In this document: positions 53,601-62,766 of the stretch, in pieces | How positions within the stretch are numbered: position 1 is the first letter of the stretch | Layout: the number at the start of each line of letters is the position of its first letter | Assembly (NCBI RefSeq): GCF_029633865.1 | Contig: NC_079217.1 | Coordinates: 32,003,090-32,067,089, forward strand | Reading direction: 5' to 3' | DNA: 64,000 nt | DNA from: Lampris incognitus | Lineage: Eukaryota > Chordata > Actinopteri > Lampriformes > Lampridae | Notes under the pieces: model-generated | Databases searched by the model: none | The model's input: only the letters and a program-made list of their open reading frames with translations | Told to the model about the DNA's origin: nothing | Position numbers and translations under genes: made by a program

Positions 53601-55766
53601 TCCGATGAAAAAATAATTGGAAGGGGTCGGGAGCTTGCCTACTCAAAGTGACTTCCACAATGGAATGCATTTGGATGTGTGTGCATCGACTGTCAAACAA
53701 AAGGCAGCAGCCAATCAATTCACTAGTCACAGTACAGCGCAAGCTCAGACCCTGCTGTGTGGAAAAAGCCAAAACGAAGATGCCACAGTGGTGTGTGCCT
53801 GCCATGAAATTACAGAGGTGTTAGCTGAAAATCTTAAAATACCTGCCAGTTGAAAAGCCTGAAGTAGCAAGTTAGCTAACATTGTTAAGGGAGGATGTCA
53901 GGTATGAGGAGGTGGGCCGCACACTTGAAGAACATCCAGTTAGCAGAAACCGCTGACAAACGCCAACAGCAACAGAGTCTGCTAGAAAAGCAATGGCAGC
54001 AGAGCAAGTATGGCTGACAACGATCTGGCAGTGCTCAGGAGGGCAAAAAGCAGACAGCTGAACAGGGCAAGGTTGAGGCATACAGCAAAATAGCTAAAGC
54101 GGGCCACTGAGACGCTGTTCCAGACCAATAAGAAAAAATAAGGACAGACCCCTCTGGCCCTGTCCCCCCACCAGTCCTAAAGCATAGGATAATCTTTCAT
54201 ATTCACATTTGTAATTTTTTTTCACATATTAACATGGTTTCTGGCACAGCATAGAGTAATAATTTTGGAAATAATTGTAATCAGTTGTGTACCCGGTGGG
54301 GCTGTCCTTTCTTAATTTTCTTTGTAAATGTAAGCATATCATATGTAAAGGTACTTAATAGATTAATACTTTGTACTTAATTTTGCTCAATCTTGTAATT
54401 CTGTTAGCTTGTGACTAGCACCAGTCTTTAGAATGTCTTAGATGTCTTTTAGAATTCTAAAAGACATCAGAAATGAGCATTTAGTAGCTTATAAAAAAAA
54501 AATCTTCAGGGGAGTATACCCCCAGGCACGCGAAGTTGGGTAGCACGGTTCTCATCCAGATCTTAACAGTTTTTATAATCCCATCAACAATTAATTGATA
54601 TTTATTCTACAGTTTGAGTCAGGAGTATGGGGGGCAGGAGGAGCACACAGATACAGGAGGGGTGCATGCTCTGGGAGATTCCAGATGCGTTCGCCTCAAC
54701 TAGATTCACGTATTTCTTCACGTTATATTTCCAATAAGTCTCTGCTAGGAGACTACTGCACAAGTATACATCCGAAGTGTCTGTCGCCACTGGTCATTGA
54801 TCATCTTATTGAAATATCTTTCTCACAGTAAATCCCCCAAGCCACAAAAGCCCAAGGAAAAGCAGATGCGTGTTTGGGGTACAGCTGGCAACAGCACCAA
54901 GAACCTGGACTACAGCCAAGAAAAGGAAAATGGTACCAGTGGAACTGGAGACCAGAACCACACAACACAAATGGATGTGGTATGCACCTAATAAAATTCT
55001 GTATACATTCCTTTTTCTGATCTGGTTGTTTCTAAAAGTAGACTATTCTATAGCCTAATTCATAATGTTTTGTTGATGAAATGATATTATATTGGTAAGT
55101 TTTAGGCATTTAAATCAAGAGCTTGAGGTCAAGGTCTTGATCTAATGGTTATGTTTCAGGGAATGAACCTTACCTCCATGAAAGGGGAGCTGCTATCTGT
55201 GGATTGTGAGTCCAGTGAGGAAGATGAGATGGAAGAGGAAGAGGAGAGAATATCTGTCACTGAAACAAGCAAGATAGCGTAAGACCCCTGGAACTTTTTT
55301 TTTTCTTCTTCTTACTTTGCTGTAGCATTTCCAATTTTGTGTTTTTTTTTTTTTTCTTGCTGGTGTTGTTTTTCCACCTAATGGGACATATTTTGTGTCA
55401 AAAATGCAGAGCATTAAGTATTACCAGTCTCTTTAAGCTTCTTCTGGTTTTCTTCAGTCCCAAAAAGCGTGGTGGGTTTGGGGGCATGTTTGGGATGCTG
55501 AAAGGCCTAGTGGGCTCTAAGAGCCTGTCTCAAGAGGACATGGAGCCAGTACTGGACAAGATGAGGGATCACCTCATCGGTATGACATGATCTTTCTTTC
55601 TGTTGTTTTATTTGTTTTTGGCATTCCTTGAGTATCACTGAAGCATTCTAAACCAGACTTTTCTTTTTTTGTCTATCAGCTAAGAATGTAGCAGCTGACA
55701 TTTCCTCCCAGCTCTGTGACTCTGTTGCCAAGAAGCTGGAGGGCAAAGTCATGGGCACCTTCACCA
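47608..55766 (+). CDS. srpra: SRPRA, SRP receptor alpha subunit, 5' part
   Basis: Docking protein of the ER membrane that receives ribosome-SRP complexes. Coding exons with consistent phase: 47608-47730, 48024-48107, 48235-48398, 49195-49355, 53180-53342, 54829-54979, 55160-55278, 55458-55579 and 55680-55766; about 391 residues of the roughly 640 expected. ATG 47608 gives MLDFFTIFSKGG, the conserved start; an ATG 51 bases upstream is in frame but not conserved. The SRX domain (exons 1-4) binds SRPRB. A charged lysine-rich linker follows. GGMFGMLKGLVGSKSLSQED begins the N domain. The last exon ends mid-codon at a good donor (GTAAGT). The GTPase (G) exons are not in the following 8.2 kb. Confidence 0.95.
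50112..51748 (-). mobile_element. Tc1-like transposon, nearly intact
   Basis: 1637 bp with TA duplications (50110-50111 and 51749-51750). Termini CAGTGCATCCGGAAAGTATT, the same family as 41858-43483 and with the same ends. Inserted in the endonuclease region of the Penelope remnant, within SRPRA intron 4 and opposite to SRPRA. Confidence 0.93.
50328..51380 (-). CDS. Tc1-like transposase
   Basis: 350-residue frame, full length for the family. Paired-like DNA-binding domain with helix-turn-helix at about residues 25-130 (SRHRSGEGYK, GRRALVREVTKNP). DD34E catalytic triad: D in [13 protein letters not shown] in [13 protein letters not shown] and E in SPDLNPIEHLWKD. The protein would cut and paste the element into TA sites. 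The first about 20 residues are unusual: the conserved start (MKSKELSVDL in sister families) is visible in another frame at about 51345-51315, so a one-base change near 51300 moved the N-terminus out of frame. Activity is therefore uncertain. Confidence 0.88.
   Translation of the reverse strand: MTLHVRAETKPHEVKGIVCGPQRQDFSRHRSGEGYKTFSTALKVLKSTVVSIICKWKKFGSTRTLPRADRPAKLSNRGRRALVREVTKNPMVTLTELQRSSVEMGELSRRTTISAALHQSGLYGRVARRKPLLSKRHMTARLELARKHLKDSQTMRNKILLSDETKIELFGLNAKRHVWRKPGTSHHLANTIPTVKHGGSSIMLWGCFSAAGTGRLATIEEKMNGAKYREILDENLLQSAQDLGLGRRSTFQHENDPKHTAKTTKEWLRDKSVNVLEWPSQSPDLNPIEHLWKDLKIAVQRRSPSNLTELERICREEWEKYPKYRSAKLVASYPRRLEAVIAAKGASTKY
51951..52524. mobile_element. Possible non-autonomous DNA transposon
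   Basis: The left edge ACCCTTTTTATACC and the inverted right edge (ACCCCTTTCACACTGGCC on the minus strand, 52507-52524) are loosely matching inverted ends. Inside are a CAGACCCGGGTCTG palindrome (52034-52047) and a related GACCCGGGAGTG near 52437. No ORF. Family not determined. Confidence 0.35.
52816..53170 (+). mobile_element. tRNA-derived SINE next to SRPRA exon 5
   Basis: GGGGCACGGTGGCCCAGTGG and GGTTCGAACCCC give a tRNA-like head with A and B boxes. The body CTGTGTGGAGTTTGCATG and the tail ACAAATTTCATTGTAA, AATAAAGTGG then CTTCTT repeats are of a type widespread in teleosts. An A-rich run precedes it. The tail runs into the acceptor of SRPRA exon 5 at 53179/53180. Confidence 0.85.
54441..54468. 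repeat. 28-bp perfect palindrome in SRPRA intron 5
   Basis: Begins GATGTCTTTTAGAA and is exactly self-complementary around an EcoRI-type GAATTC centre, with no spacer. Confidence 0.9.
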
Positions 55767-55796
55767 GTAAGTATCCCATGATGCCAATAATCATTT

Positions 55797-56383
55797 AACC
55801 ACCAGAGGAAAAACTGCTGAAATGACCAAGGCGGTCATTTTGACCGTTTTGGATTTTCAAAGTTTAATAACTTTGTGAAAAATAAAGATACAGACCTGCC
55901 GCTCCCTGAATGTTCCTGAAATTGCATATATTTGCATTAAAATGAGTTGTAGATCAATTGCACACAAAAAAGGTTTGATGAGCTCTACCTAAAATGACCA
56001 TGACCGATCAAAATGACTGTGTAATTTGAGTGTCATGGCACGTGTCATGTCACTATTTATGTGTGTTGGTTGTGTCGTTTCCTTTGCGACGTTTATTGCT
56101 CTATCTTAGAAACCCACTACAGTTCTCCAGTGCAGAGTAATAGCAAAAATAACTTTATTGTTTGATTATTGCCGACATGTCTGGGTACAGCCACTGTTTC
56201 AGATGCACCATGACTACCACTGCGGCGTTGCAGTATTTACAGGCGTTGGACAGCAGTGATTTTAAATTGTTTGAAAAATAGTATTGAAGTTGTTGAATGG
56301 TAATTTTGGTGTCAGCCGTCTCTTAATAAACATGTTATTCGTCCGTGGCAGTGACGAGGACCATCTAGTTGTCCTGTGATGGA
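55797..56383 (+). mobile_element. Possible piggyBac-like remnant
   Basis: Starts at TTAA followed by CCACCAGAGG and contains inverted motifs GGCGGTCATTTTGACCG and TGACCGATCAAAATGAC, as in fish piggyBac ends. A short frame from ATG 56210 (ALQYLQALDSSDF) resembles a piggyBac N-terminus and stops after 23 codons. Right end not found. Confidence 0.35.
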
Positions 56384-57227
56384 TGACTGATGACTTGCAC
56401 AATGATTAAAGTGAGGAAGAGTTGCGCATCATCAGCTCCACTCTCTCGTCGGAGACCACCTTGGCAGTGGAGATGGATGCAGATTTTTCCTCAGGGTTTT
56501 TTCCCGAAGCCTTTCCCGTATACGAGTATACCTGCAACGCAGCGGAGGTTTAAATCAAGAGTTTTCCTTCTCCTAGATGAACTGCTTGACAAGGCCAACG
56601 GGCTTCATCTATCCGGGTTTGAAATCAGAGTTGTCCTTCTCCTAGATTGGCTGCCAACCAAGGCTAACAAGTCCAAATCGACTTACACGGTTATACCGCC
56701 GGGAACCCGCTCGCCCCCGCAGCAGACTTTGTGAAAACAGGAGGTACCACAAGAGGGTGCTGCTGCGGACACATTTGCATAGGAGCGTCCATATGGTAAG
56801 GTCGTGATGGACCCGCGGCGATCACTACACCCGGAAGTGAGAGACCACCATCCACAAGCCTCCTGCTGAGCAACTTAAGTGGAGGTTGAGACACCTGATC
56901 TCAGCCATAGAATATAATTCATCTGTCTTCTGTTTACAGAAACAGCTTTTTACTTGAAAATGTATGTCAGGAAACTCAAAATCAGTCCACTTAATATCAG
57001 TATAAAAAGGGGCATTGCTGTACCAACAAGGGCAAGATTAGCCTACTGCCAGTTATGGCACTCTGTCGGCTTGAGTGCAGGTGCAGTATAGTTTAAAACT
57101 GAAATCTGCAAGCTTTCTCCATTAATAAATTGTTGTCCATCTGGACCATGGATTAGGTTACATAACCATACTAACCAGTACCTTACCACAGCTGGAGACA
57201 CTGTCCATATAGTGTCCATATATAGAT
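56384..57227. other. Unassigned repetitive DNA with internal duplication
   Basis: 56548-56610 and 56618-56675 are diverged copies of one segment (AAATCAAGAGTTTTCC... and AAATCAGAGTTGTCC..., each with CTTCTCCTAGAT and AAGGC). No SRPRA exon is seen. 56890-57227 shows nothing recognisable. Confidence 0.4.
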
Positions 57228-57400
57228 AAGGGGTGTAACAATACAAAATTGTGGTTCGGAAGGTACCTCGGTTTTGAAGTCACGGTTCGATACGTTTTCA
57301 GTACAGTGGGGAGGGGAAAAGAAACAAAACCTAAAATTATTTACTGAACAAACTATGGCTGTCTTTATTTAAAAAAAAAGAAAGAAAAAAGTCTGTCAAT
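57228..57400. mobile_element. hAT-like terminal fragment
   Basis: AGGGGTGTAACAATAC followed by GTGGTTCGGAAGGTACCTCGG is a frequent left end of fish hAT-type elements. The rest is missing. Confidence 0.4.
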
Positions 57401-57926
57401 ACTGCTGCAACCGGCTGCAACATTATAAAAATGTTGTAGAAATTACAGGAAATGTTGTAGAAATTGCAGAGACGGGCTGCTCTGATGGACGAGTGGAATA
57501 AACCACCGTTCTTGCAATCTGCCCGTCCTGTGGCTGAGAGGTTCGTATCCCAGACTCGCCGTAGCCGGTCATGGCCAGAGCATCCATGGGGTAAGGCATT
57601 CATTAGGCCACTCTTACCCGAGGGATAGTGGGTGTAAATCGGTGTAGTGTTCAGGGACTCGTCGTTCTCCAGCGACCTCTGGTCCATCCAGGCGCCTGCA
57701 GCCAAGCAACCGAAAGCATTCTCCTTACGTCTCCTTTGCGGCCTAAAGGTAGTGCAGTCCATGCGAGGCTTCAGCGTGTAAAATAGCGAGAGCAGCTGAC
57801 ACGAGTTTGAAGGAAGCTGGTGTTACGACTATCTCCTTCCTGTGGAAACGTGAGCCAGGGGAGTTATTCGACAAGAGTTACGGCCATATGCTTTTGGGTT
57901 AATCGGGTGGAATAAGGGGGAAAAAC
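57401..57926. other. Unassigned repetitive DNA
   Basis: No coding sequence; it has the look of an old retroposon (TGGCTGAGAGGTTCGTATCCC near 57530 resembles a tRNA B box region). Confidence 0.3.
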
Positions 57927-58141
57927 TAGAAATATATCTAGAAAGTAGAGACGGACAATTTCTCTCATAGACTACACGAACACGTGTATCATTTATTCTT
58001 CCGTATAAAATCGCCATCATCAACAACATGGCACTGCTCCAACCAACCCAGTCCTCACTTGGCCCTCTCAACCTGGAAACCCTTTCTTAAAGGGCCCGTG
58101 TCTACCAATTATGGTGAATTGTGCCCATATAGTCCACTACA
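57927..58141 (-). repeat. 3' LTR of Gypsy C
   Basis: Shares ACAATTTCTCTCAT, TTATTCTTCCGTATAAAATC and the AAAGGGCCCGTGTCTACC block with 62155-62369. Left edge uncertain. Confidence 0.75.
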
Positions 58142-58683
58142 TATGTCCCCCAAGAATTCACCATAATAAAAAAAGTCAACTTGGAGGGGGGTAGATGGCC
58201 CGGCTGCAACGGCTTCGCCGAAAAGGTGCAGAGGCCAGGGTGCCTACAGGAGGGGCCTTAAGGACCTTGCGGCGGCATGGGGGTAGGGCAGGTGGTAAAG
58301 GAACCTTAGGGGCCTTGTCGGGGGGTGGGGACAGGGTAGGAGGTGAGATGGTGTGAGGCGATCTACTGAAATGCGATCTGGCTTATCGCCAACTTCCACA
58401 ACACGTGCTTGTGTCCGGTCACCAGGACGTGGAACGGCCCATTGTAGGGAGGCTGCAGGGTTCCACGGTGGGCGTGGTGGTGGATGAAAACATATTCTGC
58501 CATCTACAGATTTGCAGGGATTTGAGACTGTGGGAGGCCGTGTTGCGAAATGGGGACCGATGCAAAAGCTCTGGTGTTATCCAGGACTGTGGCCCGTTGA
58601 TGGGCTGCAGACCAGGAAGCTGTGGTGTTGGGGACGAAATCCCCTAGGACCCACAGCGGCTGTCCGTAAACCAGTTCAGCGGA

Positions 58684-59450
58684 CTAGGACTGGAGGTCCT
58701 CCTTAGGGGTGGTCCTGAGGCCCAGCATGACCCACAGGAGCCTGTGGACCCATCTGCTATCCTTGAGGCTGGCCCAAAGAGCGGCCTTCATAGAGCGATG
58801 AAACAGCTCGCACAACCCATTGGCCTGCAGGTGGTATGCGGTGGTGTGGTGAAGCTTCACCCCTATGCTCTCTGCGACTGCATTCCAGAGCTCAGATGCA
58901 AACTGTGAGCCCCGGTCCCGATGAATGCCCGGGCTACGTCGATGGACGTCGTCGATGACGGTGGGACGGCTTCTGGCCATCGAGTGGTCCCGTCCACCGT
59001 GGTGAGGAGGTAAGTAAAACTGTGGGAGGGGGGCAGGTGGTCACCTAGGTCCACGTTTACGTGGTCGCACATCCTTTTGGGCACCGGGAACTGTACCAGG
59101 GGGGCTCTGGTGTGGCGATGCACTTTAGAGCGCTGACACTCCACGCAGGTGTCAGCCCAATCGCTCACGTTTTTTTTGAGCCCGTGCCAGATGAACTTGG
59201 CTGTCACTAGTCTTTGAGACGGCTTTTTGCCAGGGTGGGAGAGGCCATGGACAGCGTCGAAAACATGCCGCCTCCAGCCAGTGGGAATGACGGACCGGGG
59301 CCGACCCATGGAGATGTCGCACAGGAGCATGGTACCAGCATTGTCGAAAGCCACGTCCTCTAACTGCAGCCCGGTGACAGCCGGCCCGGAAACCTGGACG
59401 TCTGGGTAGGCGGCCTGATCAGCTGCCATGCGGGCATAGTCAAGTCCCAA
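58684..59450 (-). pseudogene. Gypsy C integrase remnant
   Basis: Two frames: 58863-59450 with the HHCC finger (H..H and C-x2-C in CVECQRSKVHRH) and the first core D (VNVDLGDHLPPS), and 58684-58980 with the second D/E region (GSQFASELWNAVAES, NGLCELFHRSMK). A frameshift lies near 58870-58980. Confidence 0.8.
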
Positions 59451-59484
59451 GTGGACGGCCCCTGCAATGGCCCGGGAGAGGCAG

Positions 59485-60162
59485 TCAGCGACAAGGTTGG
59501 TTTTGCCAGCAACATACTGTACACCTGTGGTGAACTCTGATGCAGGAGAGCTGTTGTTGCTGGCGGGCGGACCACGGCTCAGTCACCTTGGCCATGATGA
59601 ACGTCAGTGGTTTGTGGTCCACAAACGCCCTGAATTGGTGGGCCTCCAGCAGGGAACAGACATGTCGAGTGGCAAGGTAGGGAGTGAGGAGCTCCCGATC
59701 GAATGTGTTATACTTCCATTCGCTGGGGTGTGACTGTCGGCTGAAGAAAGTGAGAGGCTGCCAAGGGCCATTCACCCACTGTTCATGCACCGCCCCAACT
59801 GTGTGGTCTGAAGCATCGGTAGTAATGGCGATCGGAGGCTTGGGTGATGGATGCGCCAGTATTGTTGCATCAGCCAGAGCAGCCTTAGTGTCCACAAATG
59901 CCTTGTCCCTCTCCGCAGACCAGTCCACAGTGTGTTTGGTGGCCTTGTCTTTCAGGTCCTCATACAGGGGTCGCATGAGATGAGCAGCTCGGGGATAAAG
60001 CAGTGGTAAAAGTTCACCATGCCGAGGAACTCCTGGAGGGACTTGACTGTGAGCGGTCGTGGTTACGTCACAATGGCGTCTACCTTTGACAGGAGGGGTA
60101 CCGCCTCGTCTTTGGTGACTCGGTGTCCGAGGAAGTCGATGGTTGTCAGCCCAAACTGGCAC
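59485..60162 (-). pseudogene. Gypsy C RT thumb and RNase H
   Basis: RNase H with IAITTDASDHTVGA and FVDHKPLTFIMAKVT. It is joined to the RT palm (60202 on) only through frameshifts. Confidence 0.8.
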
Positions 60163-60201
60163 TTAGCTGGATTGACAATCAACCCGTGCTGGCTGAGCCG
60201 C

Positions 60202-60825
60202 TTAAAGAGTCCAGAGGTGGGACAGGTGCCCTGCTTTGGAGGTGCTGGCGATGAGGATGTCGTCTAGATAGACGAAAACAAAAGGCAGGTCCCGTAGCAC
60301 TGAATCCATGAGGCTCTGGAATGTCTGTGTGACGTTCTTGAGGCCGAACGGCATGCGCAGGAACTCGAATAGTCCAAATGGAGTGATCACCGCAGTTTTG
60401 GGGACATCCAGTGGGTGGACGGGCACCTGATGGTATCCATGGACAAGGTCCACTTTGGAAAAGATGACTTTTCCATCCAGGTGGGCGGAGAAATCCTGGA
60501 TGTGTGGGACTGGGTAGCGGTCCGGTGTCATTGTGTTGTTGAGTCGGTCGTAATCACTGCATGGGCACCACCCAATGTGGAGGGGTGAAGCCCACAGACT
60601 GTTGGAGCGGCGAATCATGCTGAGACACCCCATATTCTCGAATTCCTCGCTGGCGGCGGTGAGCTTGGTTAGGTTGAGGCACCAAGACCTATCATAGGCT
60701 GGTGGGCCATTGGTGGTGATGTGGTGCTCCACTCCGTGCTTGGCATTGGAAGACAAGAAGGTGGGCTGTGTAAGAACCGGAAACTCAGCAAGAAGCCTGA
60801 GAAAATCGTTTGTATTGGAGAGCAT
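60202..60825 (-). pseudogene. Gypsy C reverse transcriptase
   Basis: RT fingers and palm: YDRLNNTMTPDRYPVPHIQD, first D in FSKVDLVHGYHQ, YLDD in FVYLDDILIAS. It is cut upstream at 60825-60835 by a LINE tail, and downstream by a frameshift near 60200. Confidence 0.85.
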
Positions 60826-60834
60826 TCTAGACAG

Positions 60835-61062
60835 TCTGATGGAGTCCGCTTCACTGAGAGTACACGCATACTGCTGGTGTCATGTGTGGCTGCCCCTACT
60901 CCCTCTCGTAGCCCCCTCTTCCCATCCACCCCTGTATGTCTGTGTTATGTTTATCTGTCATCTTGTTTCACCCCGTTTATTGTAAAGCGACTTTGAGTAT
61001 TAGAAAAGTGCTATATAAGTTTAATTTATTATTTTTATTGTTATTATTATTATTATTATATG
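60835..61062 (+). mobile_element. Non-LTR retroposon 3' tail in Gypsy C
   Basis: TTGTAAAGCGACTTTGAGTA, then AAAAGTGCTATATAAG and a (TTA)n end (61021-61060), a frequent LINE-type terminus in fish. It separates Gypsy C protease from RT. Confidence 0.65.
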
Positions 61063-61660
61063 AGCAGAAAGTGACAGCGTTGCTCAAGTGGTGGTTTTTG
61101 ACATCCACCAACAGTCCATAGGTGCATAGGAAATCCACACCGAGGAGGGGGATGGCCACTTTCGCCAGGACAAAGTCCCAACCTAACCGCTGTCCTCCGA
61201 AACGCAGCTCCATAAACCTAGTGCCATAAGTGTGGATGGGGCTGCTGTTAGCAGCTTCCTTTGAGGGGTCACATCCGCAGGACAGGATGTCTACTCTCGA
61301 TGCGGGCAGGACGCTCTTCTGCGCACCCATGTCGCACAGGACCCGCTGTCCAGAAATGGAGTCTTTGATGAAAAGCAGCCTGCCAGTTCGGCCGATGCAC
61401 ATGGCCACTACTGAGGACCGGCTGTGGCGTTTCCCGCTGCGCTTGGCCTTGGGTCCAAACTTTGTCTGGTAAAAACACCAGCTGTGATCTTGCCACCGTT
61501 GAGGAGCTGCTGTTGCTGCTGCTGCTGCTGCTGCAGCTGCTGCAGCGGTGACTGTTGTCTCTCTAGGCAGTGATGAAAATGTCTGGGCAGGAATAAATCG
61601 TGGCTGCGCAGTACTGTTGACCAGCCAGGAAAAATGTATCAGCCTCCTCGGCCAGAGCAC
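61063..61660 (-). pseudogene. Gypsy C protease region
   Basis: LLFIKDSISGQRVLCDMGA, with D-M-G-A at the active site, then a protease body ending DVKNHHLSNAVTF at the LINE tail. The gag finger just upstream reads C-F-Y-Q...S, so the CHCC ligands are lost. A run of alanine codons (61504-61545) precedes it. Confidence 0.75.
61504..61545. repeat. (GCT/GCA)n trinucleotide run
   Basis: About fourteen GCT/GCA-type triplets coding poly-alanine on the minus strand, within Gypsy C gag-protease. Confidence 0.85.
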
Positions 61661-62154
61661 GACAGTCAGTGATGGCAGTGTTGGCTAAAGCAGCCTGTAC
61701 CTGAGAAAGCGGCTGTCGCAGAAACGGTTGGATGAAGAGGAAGTCAGGCTTGTGCTCTCCCAGGAGATCCAGCATCCTGTCCATTATTTCAGACAGCTTA
61801 CTGTCACTGAGGCCTTGTAGAGAAAAAAGCCGACTGGCCCACTCAGTGTCAGAAAGTTCAAAACTTTTCAACAAGCGAGCCTTGAGTGTCTCGTATTTAT
61901 CCTGCTGCGAAGGATTTTTGAGGAGGCTCACCACTCCGGTTGCTGTTTAACTGCTGAGAGCTGACACCACATAATAGTATTTTGTGGTGTCCGCGGTGAT
62001 TTCCCGCAGTGCGAACTGTGCTTATGTCTGGGTGAACCAAGCCGAGGCTGACAACTCCCAGAACTCCGGCAGCTTGAGAGAAACCGCATTAGTTGTCAAG
62101 TTCATAAAGATTTGTCTCTGGAAACGTCCAGCAGACAAACATCAGGGTCACCAA
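61563..62154 (-). pseudogene. Gypsy C gag remnant
   Basis: 61563-61934 keeps GLSDSKLSEIMDRMLDLLGE and FLRQPLSQVQAAL, as in element B gag. The N-terminus (about 61935-62150) is in another frame because of a small indel near 61940. Confidence 0.8.
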
Positions 62155-62369
62155 TGTGGAAATTGCAGGGAAGTAGAGATGGACAATTTCTCTCATTGAG
62201 TACACGAGAGCGTGTATCATTTATTCTTCCGTATAAAATCACCATCATCAACAACATGTCGCAGCTCCAACCAACCTAGTCCTCGCCTCGCCCTCTCAAC
62301 CCGGAAACCCTTTCTTAAAGGGCCCGTGTCTACCAATTATGGTGGTTTGTGCTCATATAGTCCGCTACA
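62155..62369 (-). repeat. 5' LTR of Gypsy C
   Basis: 215 bp, TG...CA in plus-strand reading, next to the primer site. Confidence 0.8.
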
Positions 62370-62766
62370 ATGTAAAATTTACTTAAAAGTAAATCAAAAT
62401 AAATACTCTCTCACATATAATAAAATAAACATACATGAAGATGTAGCATTTAGAAAATTAACTGTACTTGTATTCATATTAGAAGCTTTCAGCTTCACAG
62501 TAGGACAGTGCAACGTAAACATAGGCATAGCCAATGGAAAGAAGAACTGGAGTTGTTCCCTGGGCACGCAGCTGCCCACTGCTGCTACAGTGCCTGGCAA
62601 AACCCCCTTGACAGTCATCACTAACTTCTGGGTTATAAAATATACTCACACATCTGTTCCTGAACAATATTATTTTTGTGAACCCATAAGCTGTAACAGC
62701 ATGTCCGCAAAGCCAAAATAAGTTATGTTTCGCTGACTTTTTGTAAATGACTTAAAAACTAAAATA
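62370..62766. other. AT-rich DNA with SINE fragment
   Basis: 62539-62585 (AAAGAAGAACTGGAGTTG... CAGCTGCCCACTGCT) matches the 3' body of the SINE at 52816-53170. The remainder is not recognised. Confidence 0.5.

Larger units (their letters stand above)
57927..62369 (-). mobile_element. Gypsy element C, CsRn1-type, decayed
   Basis: Minus-strand Ty3/Gypsy of the same clade as element B, flanked by LTRs at about 57927-58141 and 62155-62369. Its primer site (TGGTGACCCTGATG, minus strand) is a diverged tRNA-Trp type. The coding order right to left is gag, protease, RT, RNase H, integrase. The LTRs differ at many positions and the left LTR outer edge is rearranged, so it is clearly older than A and D. 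A LINE tail is inserted at 60835-61062. Confidence 0.85.

Noticed and set aside
53530-53805. Open frames in SRPRA intron 5
   Set aside because: No similarity; the spliced SRPRA exons on both sides are in phase without them.
60710-61121. Plus-strand frames at 60710-61121
   Set aside because: They cross the junction of Gypsy C and the LINE tail; not genes.
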